This document shows, piece after piece, positions 35,330 through 45,963 of a stretch of DNA of 64,000 nucleotides. Within the stretch, counting starts at the first letter, position 1, and each line of letters starts with the position of its first letter. The DNA is taken from assembly GCA_963738135.1 (NCBI GenBank), contig CAVTVK010000004.1, forward strand, positions 124,001 through 188,000, written 5' to 3'. A program made the translations under genes and the position numbers. The notes beneath the pieces are model-generated. The model was given only the letters and a program-made list of their open reading frames with translations, searched no databases and had not been told where the DNA came from. The DNA comes from Bog-473 sp963738135 (GTDB taxonomy: Bacteria; Actinomycetota; Acidimicrobiia; Acidimicrobiales; RAAP-2).

Positions 35330-36886
35330 TCAGCCCGCCGTCGCCGGCAGGGGCTTGAACGGCTGCACCGTGACCCAGCAGGTGCCCTGCGCCTTGGGAG
35401 CCTTGGGATGCTTGCACTGCGCGGTCTGGGGCACGTTGTTGTGCACCTTCACCACCTGGTACTGCGTCGGGCCGTAGAACTTGTCCGGCCCGAAGGTCCA
35501 GACCGGTGAGAGCGTGCCCGGATAGTTCGTGATCTTCGACATCGCCTGCACGAACGTCCGCCGGTTCAGGTTCTTGCCGGCGTCCTTGGCTGCGGTGGCG
35601 AAGAGCCCGATGGCACCGCACCAAGCCTGAATCGGGCCCTGCTCCTCAATGTAGAAGTAGAGGGTGCCCGGAATCGGCTTCGGGTGGTAGGCGTGCCACG
35701 TGGCGTAGCAGGAGCGCACACCGGGGTCGTAGCCACCCTGGCTCTGCGGTCGGTTGTCGTCGATGCCGCCCAGCGTCTCCGTCGTCACGCCCTCCTGCCC
35801 GTTGAGGGCCTGCTCGTAGGGGACGGGGATGAGTCCCAGTGCCACCTCAATGGAGGACTGGTAGTCGCTCAGCAGGAGCTGCGGGAAGTACTTCTGGGAG
35901 TTCTCGGCCCCGATGTAGGGGAAGAACGCGTTCTCGGGGAGCATCGGGATCACCGACTGCACACCGGCGGCCTTGAACTTCTCGACGGCCAACTGTGCGT
36001 CCGAGTTCGTCGTCGCGGTCTGGTCCGCGCTGCCGGCCACCGTCTGGACGACCGGCGTGATGCCCGCCTTCTTCAGGTCGGGCAGCATGAATTTGTTCAG
36101 CGCATCCTGGTCGGCTGCCTGGTCCGACACGACCACACCGACCTTCTTGCCATGGCCGAGTCGGCCCGAGCTGACCCCCCACTGCACCACGGCCGCCAGC
36201 ACGGGCGCCATGTCCGCACCGGTCCACCACAGGTAGGGCGAGGCCAGGTTGGTCCAGTTCGTGGTGGTGGACCAGGCGCTGAGGAGCGGGGTCTGGCCCT
36301 GCTGCGCGACGCAGAGCTGGTTGTCCCCCTCCCAGGTGCCGACCCCGTCGACCACGGCGAAGACCTCCGGACTCCCCTGCGTCCACTGCCGGCACAGCGA
36401 CTGCATGTTGGCGTTGCTCGTCGGGTCGAACTGCACGATGATCGGATTGATCTTTCGGCCGTTGATGCCGCCGGCGTTGTTGATCTTGTTGACGAAGAGA
36501 TGGATCGTCGGGATCTGCTCGTTGTACTCCTTGTCCTCTGCGAAGCCCTCCTTGCCGGCCAGGCTGTTGATGGCCACGACGGGGAAGACCACGTTGATGC
36601 TCGTCGCGCTGACGCCCCGGGTGCTCGTGCTGGCCTGGCCGGGCGGCGTGGCGCTGGTGCTCGACGCCACTTCGGCCGCACCGGCGCTGCTCGATCCGCC
36701 GGGCGTGTCAGCGGGGGCCAGGACGAGCCAGGCGACCAGCCCGATGACGATGGCGACGATGATGAGCGCCGTGCGCACCTGCATGGCGCGGGGGCGCCGG
36801 CGCAGCCGCCGCCAGGACCGCCCCAACGGTGCCAGGGGATGGAACGCCGCCCTCCGGGGCGCGTGAACCTCCATGTTCGCTTCCAT
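35330..36886 (-). CDS. ABC transporter substrate-binding protein (branched-chain amino acid type), membrane-anchored
   Basis: A type I periplasmic-binding fold of the Leu/Ile/Val or urea class: GVSATSINVVFPVVAINSLA, FVNKINNAGGINGRKINPII and FGPDKFYGPTQYQVVKVH. In place of a lipobox Cys it has a basic N-terminus and a transmembrane helix at about residues 40-58 (ALIIVAIVIGLVAWLVLAP), then a Ser/Thr/Ala-rich linker, so it is anchored as a signal-anchor protein. ATG 36886 is preferred, six bases after AAGGAGG; GTG 36892 is an alternative. It is the last gene of the LivF/HM/G operon. The ligand is unknown, and the family also binds aromatics and amides. Confidence 0.88.
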   Translation of the reverse strand: MEANMEVHAPRRAAFHPLAPLGRSWRRLRRRPRAMQVRTALIIVAIVIGLVAWLVLAPADTPGGSSSAGAAEVASSTSATPPGQASTSTRGVSATSINVVFPVVAINSLAGKEGFAEDKEYNEQIPTIHLFVNKINNAGGINGRKINPIIVQFDPTSNANMQSLCRQWTQGSPEVFAVVDGVGTWEGDNQLCVAQQGQTPLLSAWSTTTNWTNLASPYLWWTGADMAPVLAAVVQWGVSSGRLGHGKKVGVVVSDQAADQDALNKFMLPDLKKAGITPVVQTVAGSADQTATTNSDAQLAVEKFKAAGVQSVIPMLPENAFFPYIGAENSQKYFPQLLLSDYQSSIEVALGLIPVPYEQALNGQEGVTTETLGGIDDNRPQSQGGYDPGVRSCYATWHAYHPKPIPGTLYFYIEEQGPIQAWCGAIGLFATAAKDAGKNLNRRTFVQAMSKITNYPGTLSPVWTFGPDKFYGPTQYQVVKVHNNVPQTAQCKHPKAPKAQGTCWVTVQPFKPLPATAG

Positions 36887-36888
36887 GC

Positions 36889-37752
36889 TCACCCTCCTTG
36901 ACGACGGTCTGCACCGCCGCCCTCCCCTATCGGACCTGACGCCATCAGGGCCTCGTCGCTCGCACCAAGGTAGGCGGCCAGCGCCCTGGAGTCAGCGCGG
37001 ATCACTTCGGGCGGCCCGGCGGCCACCACGCGGCCGAGCTCCATGACCACGACGGTCGAGCACAGCTCGAAGACCAGGGGCACGTCGTGCTCCACCAGAA
37101 TGATGGTGGTGTCAGCCACCTCGTGGATCCGCCGGAGCAAAGGAATGAAGGCCTCGGCCTCGCGTTGGGCGATGCCGGCCGTGGGCTCGTCGAGCAGCAA
37201 GAGGCGCGGCTTGGCCAGGACGACGGAGGCGAGGTCGACCACCCGGCGCGTCCCGGTGGACAGCTCCGCCGTGCGGTGGTGTCGGAAACGTTCCAGGCCG
37301 AAGGCGGCGATGACCTGGTCTACCGCCTGCAGCTTGCGGCGCTCGGTCCGGCGCGCCCAGGGGAGGCGAAGTGTGGTCGAGAGCACGGCCACCTCCTGGC
37401 GGGCGTCCTCGCTCAAGAGCAGGACGTCGAGCACGGTCAGTTCCGGGAACAGCCGGCAGTCCTGGAAGGAGCGCACCATGCCGATGCTGAGCCGCTCCTC
37501 GGGCAGGTACTCGGTCAGGTCGACGTCGTCCAGACGCACCCGGCCGGACTGCGGTGGCACCAGCCCCGAGATCACGTCGAGCGTGGTCGTCTTGCCCGAG
37601 CCGTTGGCCCCGATCAGGCCCACGATCGATCCCGGCACCGCCTCGAACGTCACCCCGTTGAGCGCGTGCACGCCCCCGAACCGCACCTGCAGGTCCTCTA
37701 CCGTCAGCCGGGCGGGATGCGCCGGCTCAGGGCTCGTGACGGCCGCGGTCAC
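36889..37752 (-). CDS. livG: Branched-chain amino acid-type ABC transporter ATP-binding protein (LivG-like)
   Basis: 287 residues from GTG 37752, which overlaps the LivHM stop (GTGA). It has Walker A GLIGANGSGKTTTLDVISG, Walker B PRLLLLDEPTAGIA, and a signature loop reduced to ELSTGTRRVVDLA instead of LSGG(E/Q). The degenerate signature STGTR is common in LivG-like proteins of actinobacteria. It powers uptake together with the LivF-like half of the MFS fusion. The C-terminal tail is Gly-rich and acidic. Confidence 0.92.
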   Translation of the reverse strand: MTAAVTSPEPAHPARLTVEDLQVRFGGVHALNGVTFEAVPGSIVGLIGANGSGKTTTLDVISGLVPPQSGRVRLDDVDLTEYLPEERLSIGMVRSFQDCRLFPELTVLDVLLLSEDARQEVAVLSTTLRLPWARRTERRKLQAVDQVIAAFGLERFRHHRTAELSTGTRRVVDLASVVLAKPRLLLLDEPTAGIAQREAEAFIPLLRRIHEVADTTIILVEHDVPLVFELCSTVVVMELGRVVAAGPPEVIRADSRALAAYLGASDEALMASGPIGEGGGADRRQGG

Positions 37753-39753
37753 TGCTCGGCCCCGTCGGTGACCAAGGTGGGCGTGACCGGAGGGCCGGCC
37801 CGCCGTGCGCTGATCCGCTCCTGCGCGGTCCGGATGCCCAGGGTCACCGCGTCGCCGGAACGGTGCAGCAATTCCGCCAGGCCCCCGGGCAGGTACAAGA
37901 TGAAGAGGATCAGCCCCAGGCCACTGGTGATGAACTGGATCGTCTGGTTGGCACCGAACAGCGCGGGCAGGCCCTCGAGGTAGAGGGCGCCGAGAATGGC
38001 CCCGGGAATGGAGCCGAGACCGCCGATCACCACCATGGAGATGATCACGAAGGATGTCGTGGGGTCGAACGTGATGTCGGTGTTGTTGAGCTGCTGGGTG
38101 GCGAAGGCGAAGCACACCCCCGCGTAGCCCGCCATGAAGCCCGAGAGACCGAAGGCCATGAGCTTGGTGCGCAGGATCGGGATCCCCATGGCCGCCGCGG
38201 TGAGCTCGTTGTCGCGTACCGCCACGAGGCGGCGCGCCACGCCCTTGTCTCGCCAGATCCGCACCATGAACACGGACAGCAGCAGCACGCCCAGCGAGAA
38301 GAGGGCAAAGGACTTCTGGGAGGCCAGGCTGATGCCGAACAGCGAAGGCCTTCCGATGAACGTGTAGCCGGGGTCAGGCAGTCCCGTGCACAGGGTCTTG
38401 TGGATGCCCGGCACGCGAGAAGCAGGGCGTGGCCAGCACCGCGCTCTGCATGAAGATGGCGAAGGCCAGCGTCGTCACGGCCAGGAAGAGGCCCGGCATC
38501 CGCAGCGCGGGCAGCCCGACGAGGATGGCCACCAGCGCCGTCACCACGCCGCCGTAGAGCATCACGATGGGCAGGGGCAAAGAGGTGCCGAGGTGCACGG
38601 CCACCAGGGCGCCCACGGCCACCAGGCCGAACTGGCCGAGCGAGACCTGGCCCGCCCACCCGGTCAACATGGTCAGGCTCAGCGCGATGACGGCGAAGAT
38701 ACAGATCTGGCTGAACAGCACGTTGTTGCCGACGGAGAGCACGAAGGGCAGCAGGATGGCGACGCCGACGGTGAGCCAGATGCCGGTGGTCGAGACCCGG
38801 CGGCGGAGCTGGTCCACGCCGGTCCGCATGGTGGTCGCAGCGCCGTGTTGCCAGGTGCTGCGCTCCCCCGTCCGCGCGCCCTTGCGCAGGGCCCCGACAC
38901 GCACCAGCAGGACGACCATGACGACGACGAAGATGATGAACTGCTGCTTGGCGGGCGAGGGAACGTTCCACTCGAGGATCTCGAGGAAGAGACCCATGCC
39001 GATGCCGGCGATGAAGGCCACCGTCAGGTTGACCATGGCGCCGATGAGCGCCGCGGTCAGCGCGTAGAGGAGCAGGTCGGGCGAGAGCGCCTGGGTCAGG
39101 GCGCTGGTCTGGTTGGGTGCGTTGAGGATGGCCGTGAAGGCCGACAGCGCGCCGGCCACGGTCCACGTCAGCGTGGAGGTGCGGCGGATCCAGACACCGG
39201 ACAGACGGGCGGAGTCCGCGTTCTCGGACATGGCGCGCATGGCCAGTCCCCACGAGGTGAACCGGACGGCCAGCACCAGGACCGCCGTCACGATGGGCGC
39301 CACAATGAGGGTCATCACCTCCGTGGGCGTGATGATGAACGGGCCGAGTGAGAACGAAAGGTCGAAGGGAACCGGCACCGGCTTGTAGAGGTTGGACGGC
39401 CGGATGAATGGGCAGCGCGGTCAAGGCCAGCAGGACGTAGCTCAACCCGATGGTGGCCACCATCACCAGAACGCGGGGCGACTGAACAGCCGGCGCAGGA
39501 GGAGCTCGGACAGCGCCCCGGTGAGCGCGGCCAGCCCGATGGAGAGCACCAGGGCGAACCAGTAGTTGAAGTGGAAGTCCGCCGTCAGCTTGACCAGGAA
39601 CACGGCGGCGATGACGCCGATCTGGCCCTGGGCGAAGTTCAGGACCCGGTTGGTGCGGTAGACGAGCACCAGGCCCAAGGCCAAGAGCCCGTAGCCCAGC
39701 CCGTAGAAGACGCCCTGGACGAGGACGAAGTTGGGGGCAGAGAAGGCGAGCAC
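37749..39753 (-). CDS. LivH-LivM fused permease, three frameshifts
   Basis: One long permease in which a LivH-like half is followed directly by a LivM-like half. The LivH start is LAFSAPNFVLVQGVFYGLGY, then LVYRTNRVLNFAQGQIGVIA; it continues LVMVATIGLSYVLLALTALP and SWGLAMRAMSENADSARLSG. The LivM half starts near 38790 (ICIFAVIALSLTMLTGWAGQ, VSLGQFGLVAVGALVA) and ends with IISMVVIGGLGSIPGAILGA. Single-base shifts occur near 39470, 39413 and 38420. Corrected length is about 667 residues with some 17-18 helices. Start GTG 39753 is five bases after the MFS-LivF stop. Both halves have the EAA-like coupling loops, so one chain can form the whole membrane channel. Confidence 0.87.
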
Positions 39754-39758
39754 CGCGG

Positions 39759-41964
<2,206 letters not shown>

Positions 41965-41970
41965 CGGCTG

Positions 41971-41998
41971 GGGACTCTATCTCTGACACCGGCGTCAG
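41971..41998 (-). promoter_or_regulatory. Promoter with palindromic operator before the MFS-LivF gene
   Basis: ctgacaccggcgtcag at 41983-41998 is a 16-bp palindrome with one mismatch. On the minus strand it is followed by TAGAGT (41979-41974), a plausible -10 that would start transcription about three bases before the GTG at 41964. A repressor bound here would cover the region just upstream of the -10. The 66-bp gap to the ATP-grasp stop therefore probably holds a regulated internal promoter. Confidence 0.5.
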
Positions 41999-42030
41999 GG
42001 AAGGTGCGGACGCCTCGCCCCGGGCCTCGG

Positions 42031-43368
42031 TCAGGCGTACGTCACCGTGACCTCGTCGGCGACGAACTGCTGCAGCGCCCGCATGTCCTGGTGGGTGGGC
42101 ACGGTGCCCAGAACTGAGAAGACGTACTCGTGGCTCCCCTTGCGCCAGTCGACCGCGTCGCCCGGTGGACGGCTGAGCGCCACGGCGTCGACGCCCGGAT
42201 AGGCCGCCAGCCGGTCGAGCCCGTCGACGCTCGCCACGCGCTCGGCCCCGATCGGCGGCTGGTGGGCGATGACGTACCCGATGGCGGTGGTCGGCACCAG
42301 GTCCTGGAACGCCAGGCGCTCCCCGAGGGCCACCCGGCGCGAGATCTCGAACAGGTCGGTGGTGGGCGACGCGAGTTTGAGCACCTGGGGGACGAACCCA
42401 CCGAGGCGGCCATTGACCTCGATCACGCGCGGTCCCTTGTCGGTCACCTTGATTTCGGTGTGCAGACAGCCGATTCGAACGCCCACCGCCGCAATGGCTT
42501 CGGTCGCGACCTGCAACATGTCCTCCACCAGGGACGGGTCGAAGTCGGTGGGGATGACGAGGCCCGTCTCGCGGAACGGCTCCGCCTGCGGCAGGCGGCC
42601 CGTGACCGCGAGGTGGCTGACGGTGCCGTCCACCACGACACTCTCCACGGACACGTAGTCGCTGAACTGTTCGCTGGGCGGAGGCGATGCGCCCACCATG
42701 TACGACTCGATCACCATGGTCGAGTCCGCATCGTCGGTCGACAGCGCCGCAATGATCATTCGAAGCTCAGCGACGTCGCGCACCATGTGGGTGTCCCGGC
42801 TGGCAGCCCCCTGCCGCGGCTTCACCACCACCGGGAATTCGACGGCCTCCACCAGCGCATCGATGGCGGCGGGCGAGGGACGGCCCGGCACGGCGATGCA
42901 GGTAGGCACGGGCAGCCCTCCGTCGCGCAGGGCGGCGCGCTGCGCGACCTTGTCGAGCAGCCGCGCCGACACCCTTCCGTCGTGATAGTCGAGTCCCAGG
43001 CGCGCCGCCAGCGCCGCGGCCGAGGCCATTTGGCCGTCGGCGTAGGCGACGATCCCGTCGGGCTGCAGGGCGCGCACCGACTGGGCCGCCTCGTCCTCGG
43101 TCAGTCCGGCGACGTCGACGGTCGGCCCGAGCTTGCGCAGGAGCCGCACCAGCAAGGCGTCGTCGAGCCGGCTCGAATCGATGATCCACGCGATGTCGCA
43201 CATCGCCCGGGCCGATTCGGAGAGCGAGAAGGGCGAGGTCGAGCCTTCGCCGTACACGATGGCGAGCATGGGACGGCGATCCGACGAGGCGGTGTCCTTC
43301 TCCGCGCCCGACGCCGTCGAACCCCGGCGCTCCTCGACCCCGCGCACCGCGCCCGTTCGAGGGGTCAC
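42031..43368 (-). CDS. ATP-grasp domain ligase
   Basis: A 445-residue ATP-grasp enzyme. After an N-terminal preATP-grasp domain (LAIVYGEGSTSPFSLSESAR, VRALQPDGIVAYADG), the ATP-binding part reads VEFPVVVKPRQGAASRDTHM, SVESVVVDGTVSHLAVTGRL and the Mg-binding CLHTEIKVTDKGPRVIEVNG. The architecture is that of carboxylate-amine ligases such as carnosine synthase, the BL00235/YwfE dipeptide ligases and related peptide-forming enzymes. It would couple a carboxylate to an amine with ATP. GTG 43368 is 12 bp after the tryptophan dioxygenase stop; ATG 43269 is a shorter option. The pairing suggests that its substrate derives from tryptophan, kynurenine or a related amino acid. Confidence 0.85.
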   Translation of the reverse strand: MTPRTGAVRGVEERRGSTASGAEKDTASSDRRPMLAIVYGEGSTSPFSLSESARAMCDIAWIIDSSRLDDALLVRLLRKLGPTVDVAGLTEDEAAQSVRALQPDGIVAYADGQMASAAALAARLGLDYHDGRVSARLLDKVAQRAALRDGGLPVPTCIAVPGRPSPAAIDALVEAVEFPVVVKPRQGAASRDTHMVRDVAELRMIIAALSTDDADSTMVIESYMVGASPPPSEQFSDYVSVESVVVDGTVSHLAVTGRLPQAEPFRETGLVIPTDFDPSLVEDMLQVATEAIAAVGVRIGCLHTEIKVTDKGPRVIEVNGRLGGFVPQVLKLASPTTDLFEISRRVALGERLAFQDLVPTTAIGYVIAHQPPIGAERVASVDGLDRLAAYPGVDAVALSRPPGDAVDWRKGSHEYVFSVLGTVPTHQDMRALQQFVADEVTVTYA

Positions 43369-43379
43369 CGGGCCGCGTC

Positions 43380-44573
43380 CTACCAGGCGTCGCCGTCGGG
43401 ACGGCGCAAGGGCGATTCGGGCAACGGCGGCCGGTCCACCCTGGGCAGGAGGTAGGTCGACACCTCGAAGAGGTCCTTGAACGGCGTGTACCGCTGCGCC
43501 GTCTCGTCCAGGTACGCGTAGCCACTTCCGGCCGATCCGACCAAGCGCCCGAGCATCCGGTGGGCCATGAGCGCGTGCCGCTGCCGCCAGAGGGTCAGCG
43601 TCTCGTCGAGGTCGATGAGGGTCTCGAGGATCTGGAACGGGACCTGGAGGATCGGCTCCTCCCGGTAGAGGCTGATGAAGAGGGCGGCCATGAACGCCTC
43701 ATGGGAGAACCGGCGCCCTCCTTCGCGCACTTCTTGCTCCCACCCCGCCTTGTCGAAGACCACGTCGAACCGGCGGGTGCTGCTCTCGAAGGCCTCCAGC
43801 TGCTTGGCCCGTGCCTCCCCACCGAGTTCCGACCGGGCCTCGATCCCGGCCCGGCCCAGCGCGTGCATTGCCGCGGCGGCCTCCTGGTAACCGGCCACGA
43901 AGTCGTAGCCTTCCGACCGCAGGAAGGGCAGACGGGCCAGCCATCGCTCGATGAGATCGAAGAGCGAGGGCGCCAGTTCGGACAAGCGCACCATGTCGGC
44001 GTGGTCCTCGCGCAGCGTCGCCACGTAGTCGTGCCCCTCGACCTTCAGGCGGTCCCGGTCCAGCAGGCCGAACGTGTTCTCTATGAGACGGAACTGCACG
44101 CTCTGGAAGCCCGATGCCGGCATCAGGTACGAGCGGAAGTCGAGGAAGTCGAGCGGGGTCAGCGTCTCGAGCACGTCCATCTGGGCGACGAGCAGGCGCT
44201 GAATCACGTTGATGCGGCGCAGTCTGGCCAGGACGGTCCCGAGCTCGATCTCTGGAATGCGCTCCTGCGCCATCGTCGACATCACGGAGTCGAGCTCGAC
44301 GAGGATCTGCTTGAACCAGAGCTCGTACGTCTGGTGCACGACGATGAAGAAGTACTCGTCGTGAATGAGTTCGCCGGCCTGTGCGCTCTTCGGCGTCTGA
44401 GCGTTCAGCAGGTAGTCGAGGTGCAGATAGTCCCAGTAGTAGACGGTGTCGCCCGACAATGCGTCCGGCGCAGCCATCACCGGGCACCCGCCCTCCACCA
44501 AGTCGAGGAGGGGCGTTTTCACCGCGCGCGTTTCCTTGGACCCTTTCGGCCTTGCCGTATCCGCCTGTGACAC
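43380..44573 (-). CDS. Tryptophan 2,3-dioxygenase family heme protein
   Basis: TDO opens the indole ring of tryptophan to N-formylkynurenine. The 397-residue protein has YYWDYLHLDYLLNAQTPKS, DEYFFIVVHQTYELWFKQIL with the distal active-site His, SGFQSVQFRLIENTFG and the proximal heme His in LWRQRHALMAHRMLG near residue 330. It is longer than bacterial KynA (about 280), with an insert between residues 190 and 290, so it belongs to the larger TDO-like group whose members need not act on free tryptophan. No kynurenine formamidase or kynureninase is present. GTG 44573 is used. A TTGACA promoter with a palindrome lies just upstream. Confidence 0.87.
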   Translation of the reverse strand: MSQADTARPKGSKETRAVKTPLLDLVEGGCPVMAAPDALSGDTVYYWDYLHLDYLLNAQTPKSAQAGELIHDEYFFIVVHQTYELWFKQILVELDSVMSTMAQERIPEIELGTVLARLRRINVIQRLLVAQMDVLETLTPLDFLDFRSYLMPASGFQSVQFRLIENTFGLLDRDRLKVEGHDYVATLREDHADMVRLSELAPSLFDLIERWLARLPFLRSEGYDFVAGYQEAAAAMHALGRAGIEARSELGGEARAKQLEAFESSTRRFDVVFDKAGWEQEVREGGRRFSHEAFMAALFISLYREEPILQVPFQILETLIDLDETLTLWRQRHALMAHRMLGRLVGSAGSGYAYLDETAQRYTPFKDLFEVSTYLLPRVDRPPLPESPLRRPDGDAW

Positions 44574-44602
44574 GACTGCAGGCTACCTGTGAAGGTTGGA
44601 AA

Positions 44603-44632
44603 TTGCCTGAGAAAGTTGCACTTTCTGTCAAA
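44603..44632 (-). promoter_or_regulatory. Promoter and operator of the tryptophan dioxygenase operon
   Basis: On the minus strand TTGACA (44632-44627) is a consensus -35. The spacer contains a perfect inverted repeat, agaaagt-tgc-actttct at 44610-44626. A weak -10 candidate (GGCAAT, 44608-44603) follows. The 125-bp intergenic stretch is visibly less GC-rich than its surroundings. A dimeric repressor placed between -35 and -10 is the likely control; its gene is not recognisable nearby. Confidence 0.6.
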
Positions 44633-44698
44633 CGGACGTTGAACCACGGCGAGCAGGAGCTCCGCCCGGAATCGGAGCCGGACGAACCCGTCGCCGCC

Positions 44699-45961
44699 TC
44701 AGGCAGGAACGCCCACGGTCGCCACCGTGAGGGGGCCTTCGGGCATGACGGCCACCCGCGCGGCCGGTCCGAGGCGTTCGAGCGCGGCGCGCACCGCCCC
44801 GTCCAGCGAGGGTGCGACGGACAGCAGCGCACCCAGGCCCGCCGCCCCGTCGAGTCCTTCGGCGTACAGGTGCACCTCGGCTCGGGCCAGCACGCGCCCG
44901 AGGACCTGGGCCTGCCAGCGGTCGAGCTCGGGCGCCCCCGCCGCATCGGCCAGGTCGGCCGGCTCCCGCGCCGAGGCCAGGAGGCGGGCGAAGGCGCCGT
45001 CGGCGGGCACGCCGTCCTCGCAGGCGGCCGCCATGACGATGATCCCTCCCGGGCGCACGATGCGTTCGGCGGCGGCCATGCCCTTGACCGCCTGGTACAA
45101 GTTGCGGTCGAGGGGGTACCCGCCGTTCGTCGACACCACGAGGTCGAAGGGCGCCTCGACGGTGCGCACGGCGGCGGACTGCACATGGGCACAGGCGGCG
45201 TCGTGCGCCGCGGGCAGGGGGCCGGCGAAGACGGCCGTCACCTGGCGGGCGCGGTTGATGGCGACATCGAGCGACAGGTGTGGCGGGGCCAGCGCGGTGG
45301 CGGCCCGAACGAAGTCGTGCACCGGGTTGCCGGCCCGGGTCACGAATGTGGCCCGCCCGTCGGCGATGCGGCGCGGATGATGGGCCTCCAGGATGGTCGC
45401 GCCGGAGGCCAGTCCCGGGCACACCGCCTTCGGCCCGCCACTGAAGCCGGCGAAGAAGTGCGGCTCGACGAAGCCCGTGACCAGGCGGAGGTCGGCCTCG
45501 ACGTAGTCGCGCTGCAGCAGGATCGGCGTCCCGTCGACGGTGCCCACGGCCACATGCGCACCGCTCATGGCGTCGTGGTCGACGATGGCATAGCGGCCGA
45601 CGATGGCCGGACCGACGAGCTCCAGCATCTCGTCCGTCGTGGCCTGCCGGTGGGTGCCGGTGGCACACAGCAGTGTGACGCGGTCGTCGGGCACCCCGCA
45701 GCGGGCGAGCTCGGCCAGGAGCGGTGGGAGCACGGTGCGATTGGGCATGGGGCGCGTCAGGTCGGGGAACACCACTGCGACCTTCGCCGCGCCGTCCGCG
45801 AGCTCGTCCAGCGGTGGTCCGCCCAGTGGGTGCCGCAGTGCCGATGTGATGGACGCGGCCTCGTCCGGCAGGCCGGGTTCGTCCAGCGGAGCGATGACCT
45901 CGGAGCCGTCGGGAACCTCGACGGCCGTCCCGTGGCGGCCGTAGGCCAGCTCGACGCGCAC
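44699..45961 (-). CDS. LarA-like nickel-pincer hydroxyacid racemase
   Basis: The LarA family racemises or epimerises 2-hydroxyacids with a nickel-pincer nucleotide. GTG 45961 gives VRVELAYGRHGTAVEVPDGS and 420 residues. Family blocks are VAVVFPDLTRPMPNRTVLPP, LLCATGTHRQATTDEMLELV, and the cofactor Lys/His region VTGFVEPHFFAGFSGGPKAV. Later come FDLVVSTNGGYPLDRNLYQA and VKGMAAAERIVRPGG. The LarB, LarC and LarE cofactor genes are not in the window. The start overlaps the end of the kinase gene to within two bases, so the protein is translated with a sugar catabolic operon; its substrate is more likely a sugar acid than lactate. Confidence 0.88.
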   Translation of the reverse strand: MRVELAYGRHGTAVEVPDGSEVIAPLDEPGLPDEAASITSALRHPLGGPPLDELADGAAKVAVVFPDLTRPMPNRTVLPPLLAELARCGVPDDRVTLLCATGTHRQATTDEMLELVGPAIVGRYAIVDHDAMSGAHVAVGTVDGTPILLQRDYVEADLRLVTGFVEPHFFAGFSGGPKAVCPGLASGATILEAHHPRRIADGRATFVTRAGNPVHDFVRAATALAPPHLSLDVAINRARQVTAVFAGPLPAAHDAACAHVQSAAVRTVEAPFDLVVSTNGGYPLDRNLYQAVKGMAAAERIVRPGGIIVMAAACEDGVPADGAFARLLASAREPADLADAAGAPELDRWQAQVLGRVLARAEVHLYAEGLDGAAGLGALLSVAPSLDGAVRAALERLGPAARVAVMPEGPLTVATVGVPA

Positions 45962-45963
45962 GG

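Noticed and set aside
35684..36901. 405-residue plus-strand frame opposite the binding protein
   Set aside because: It is an Arg/His-rich shadow of a gene with clear family motifs.
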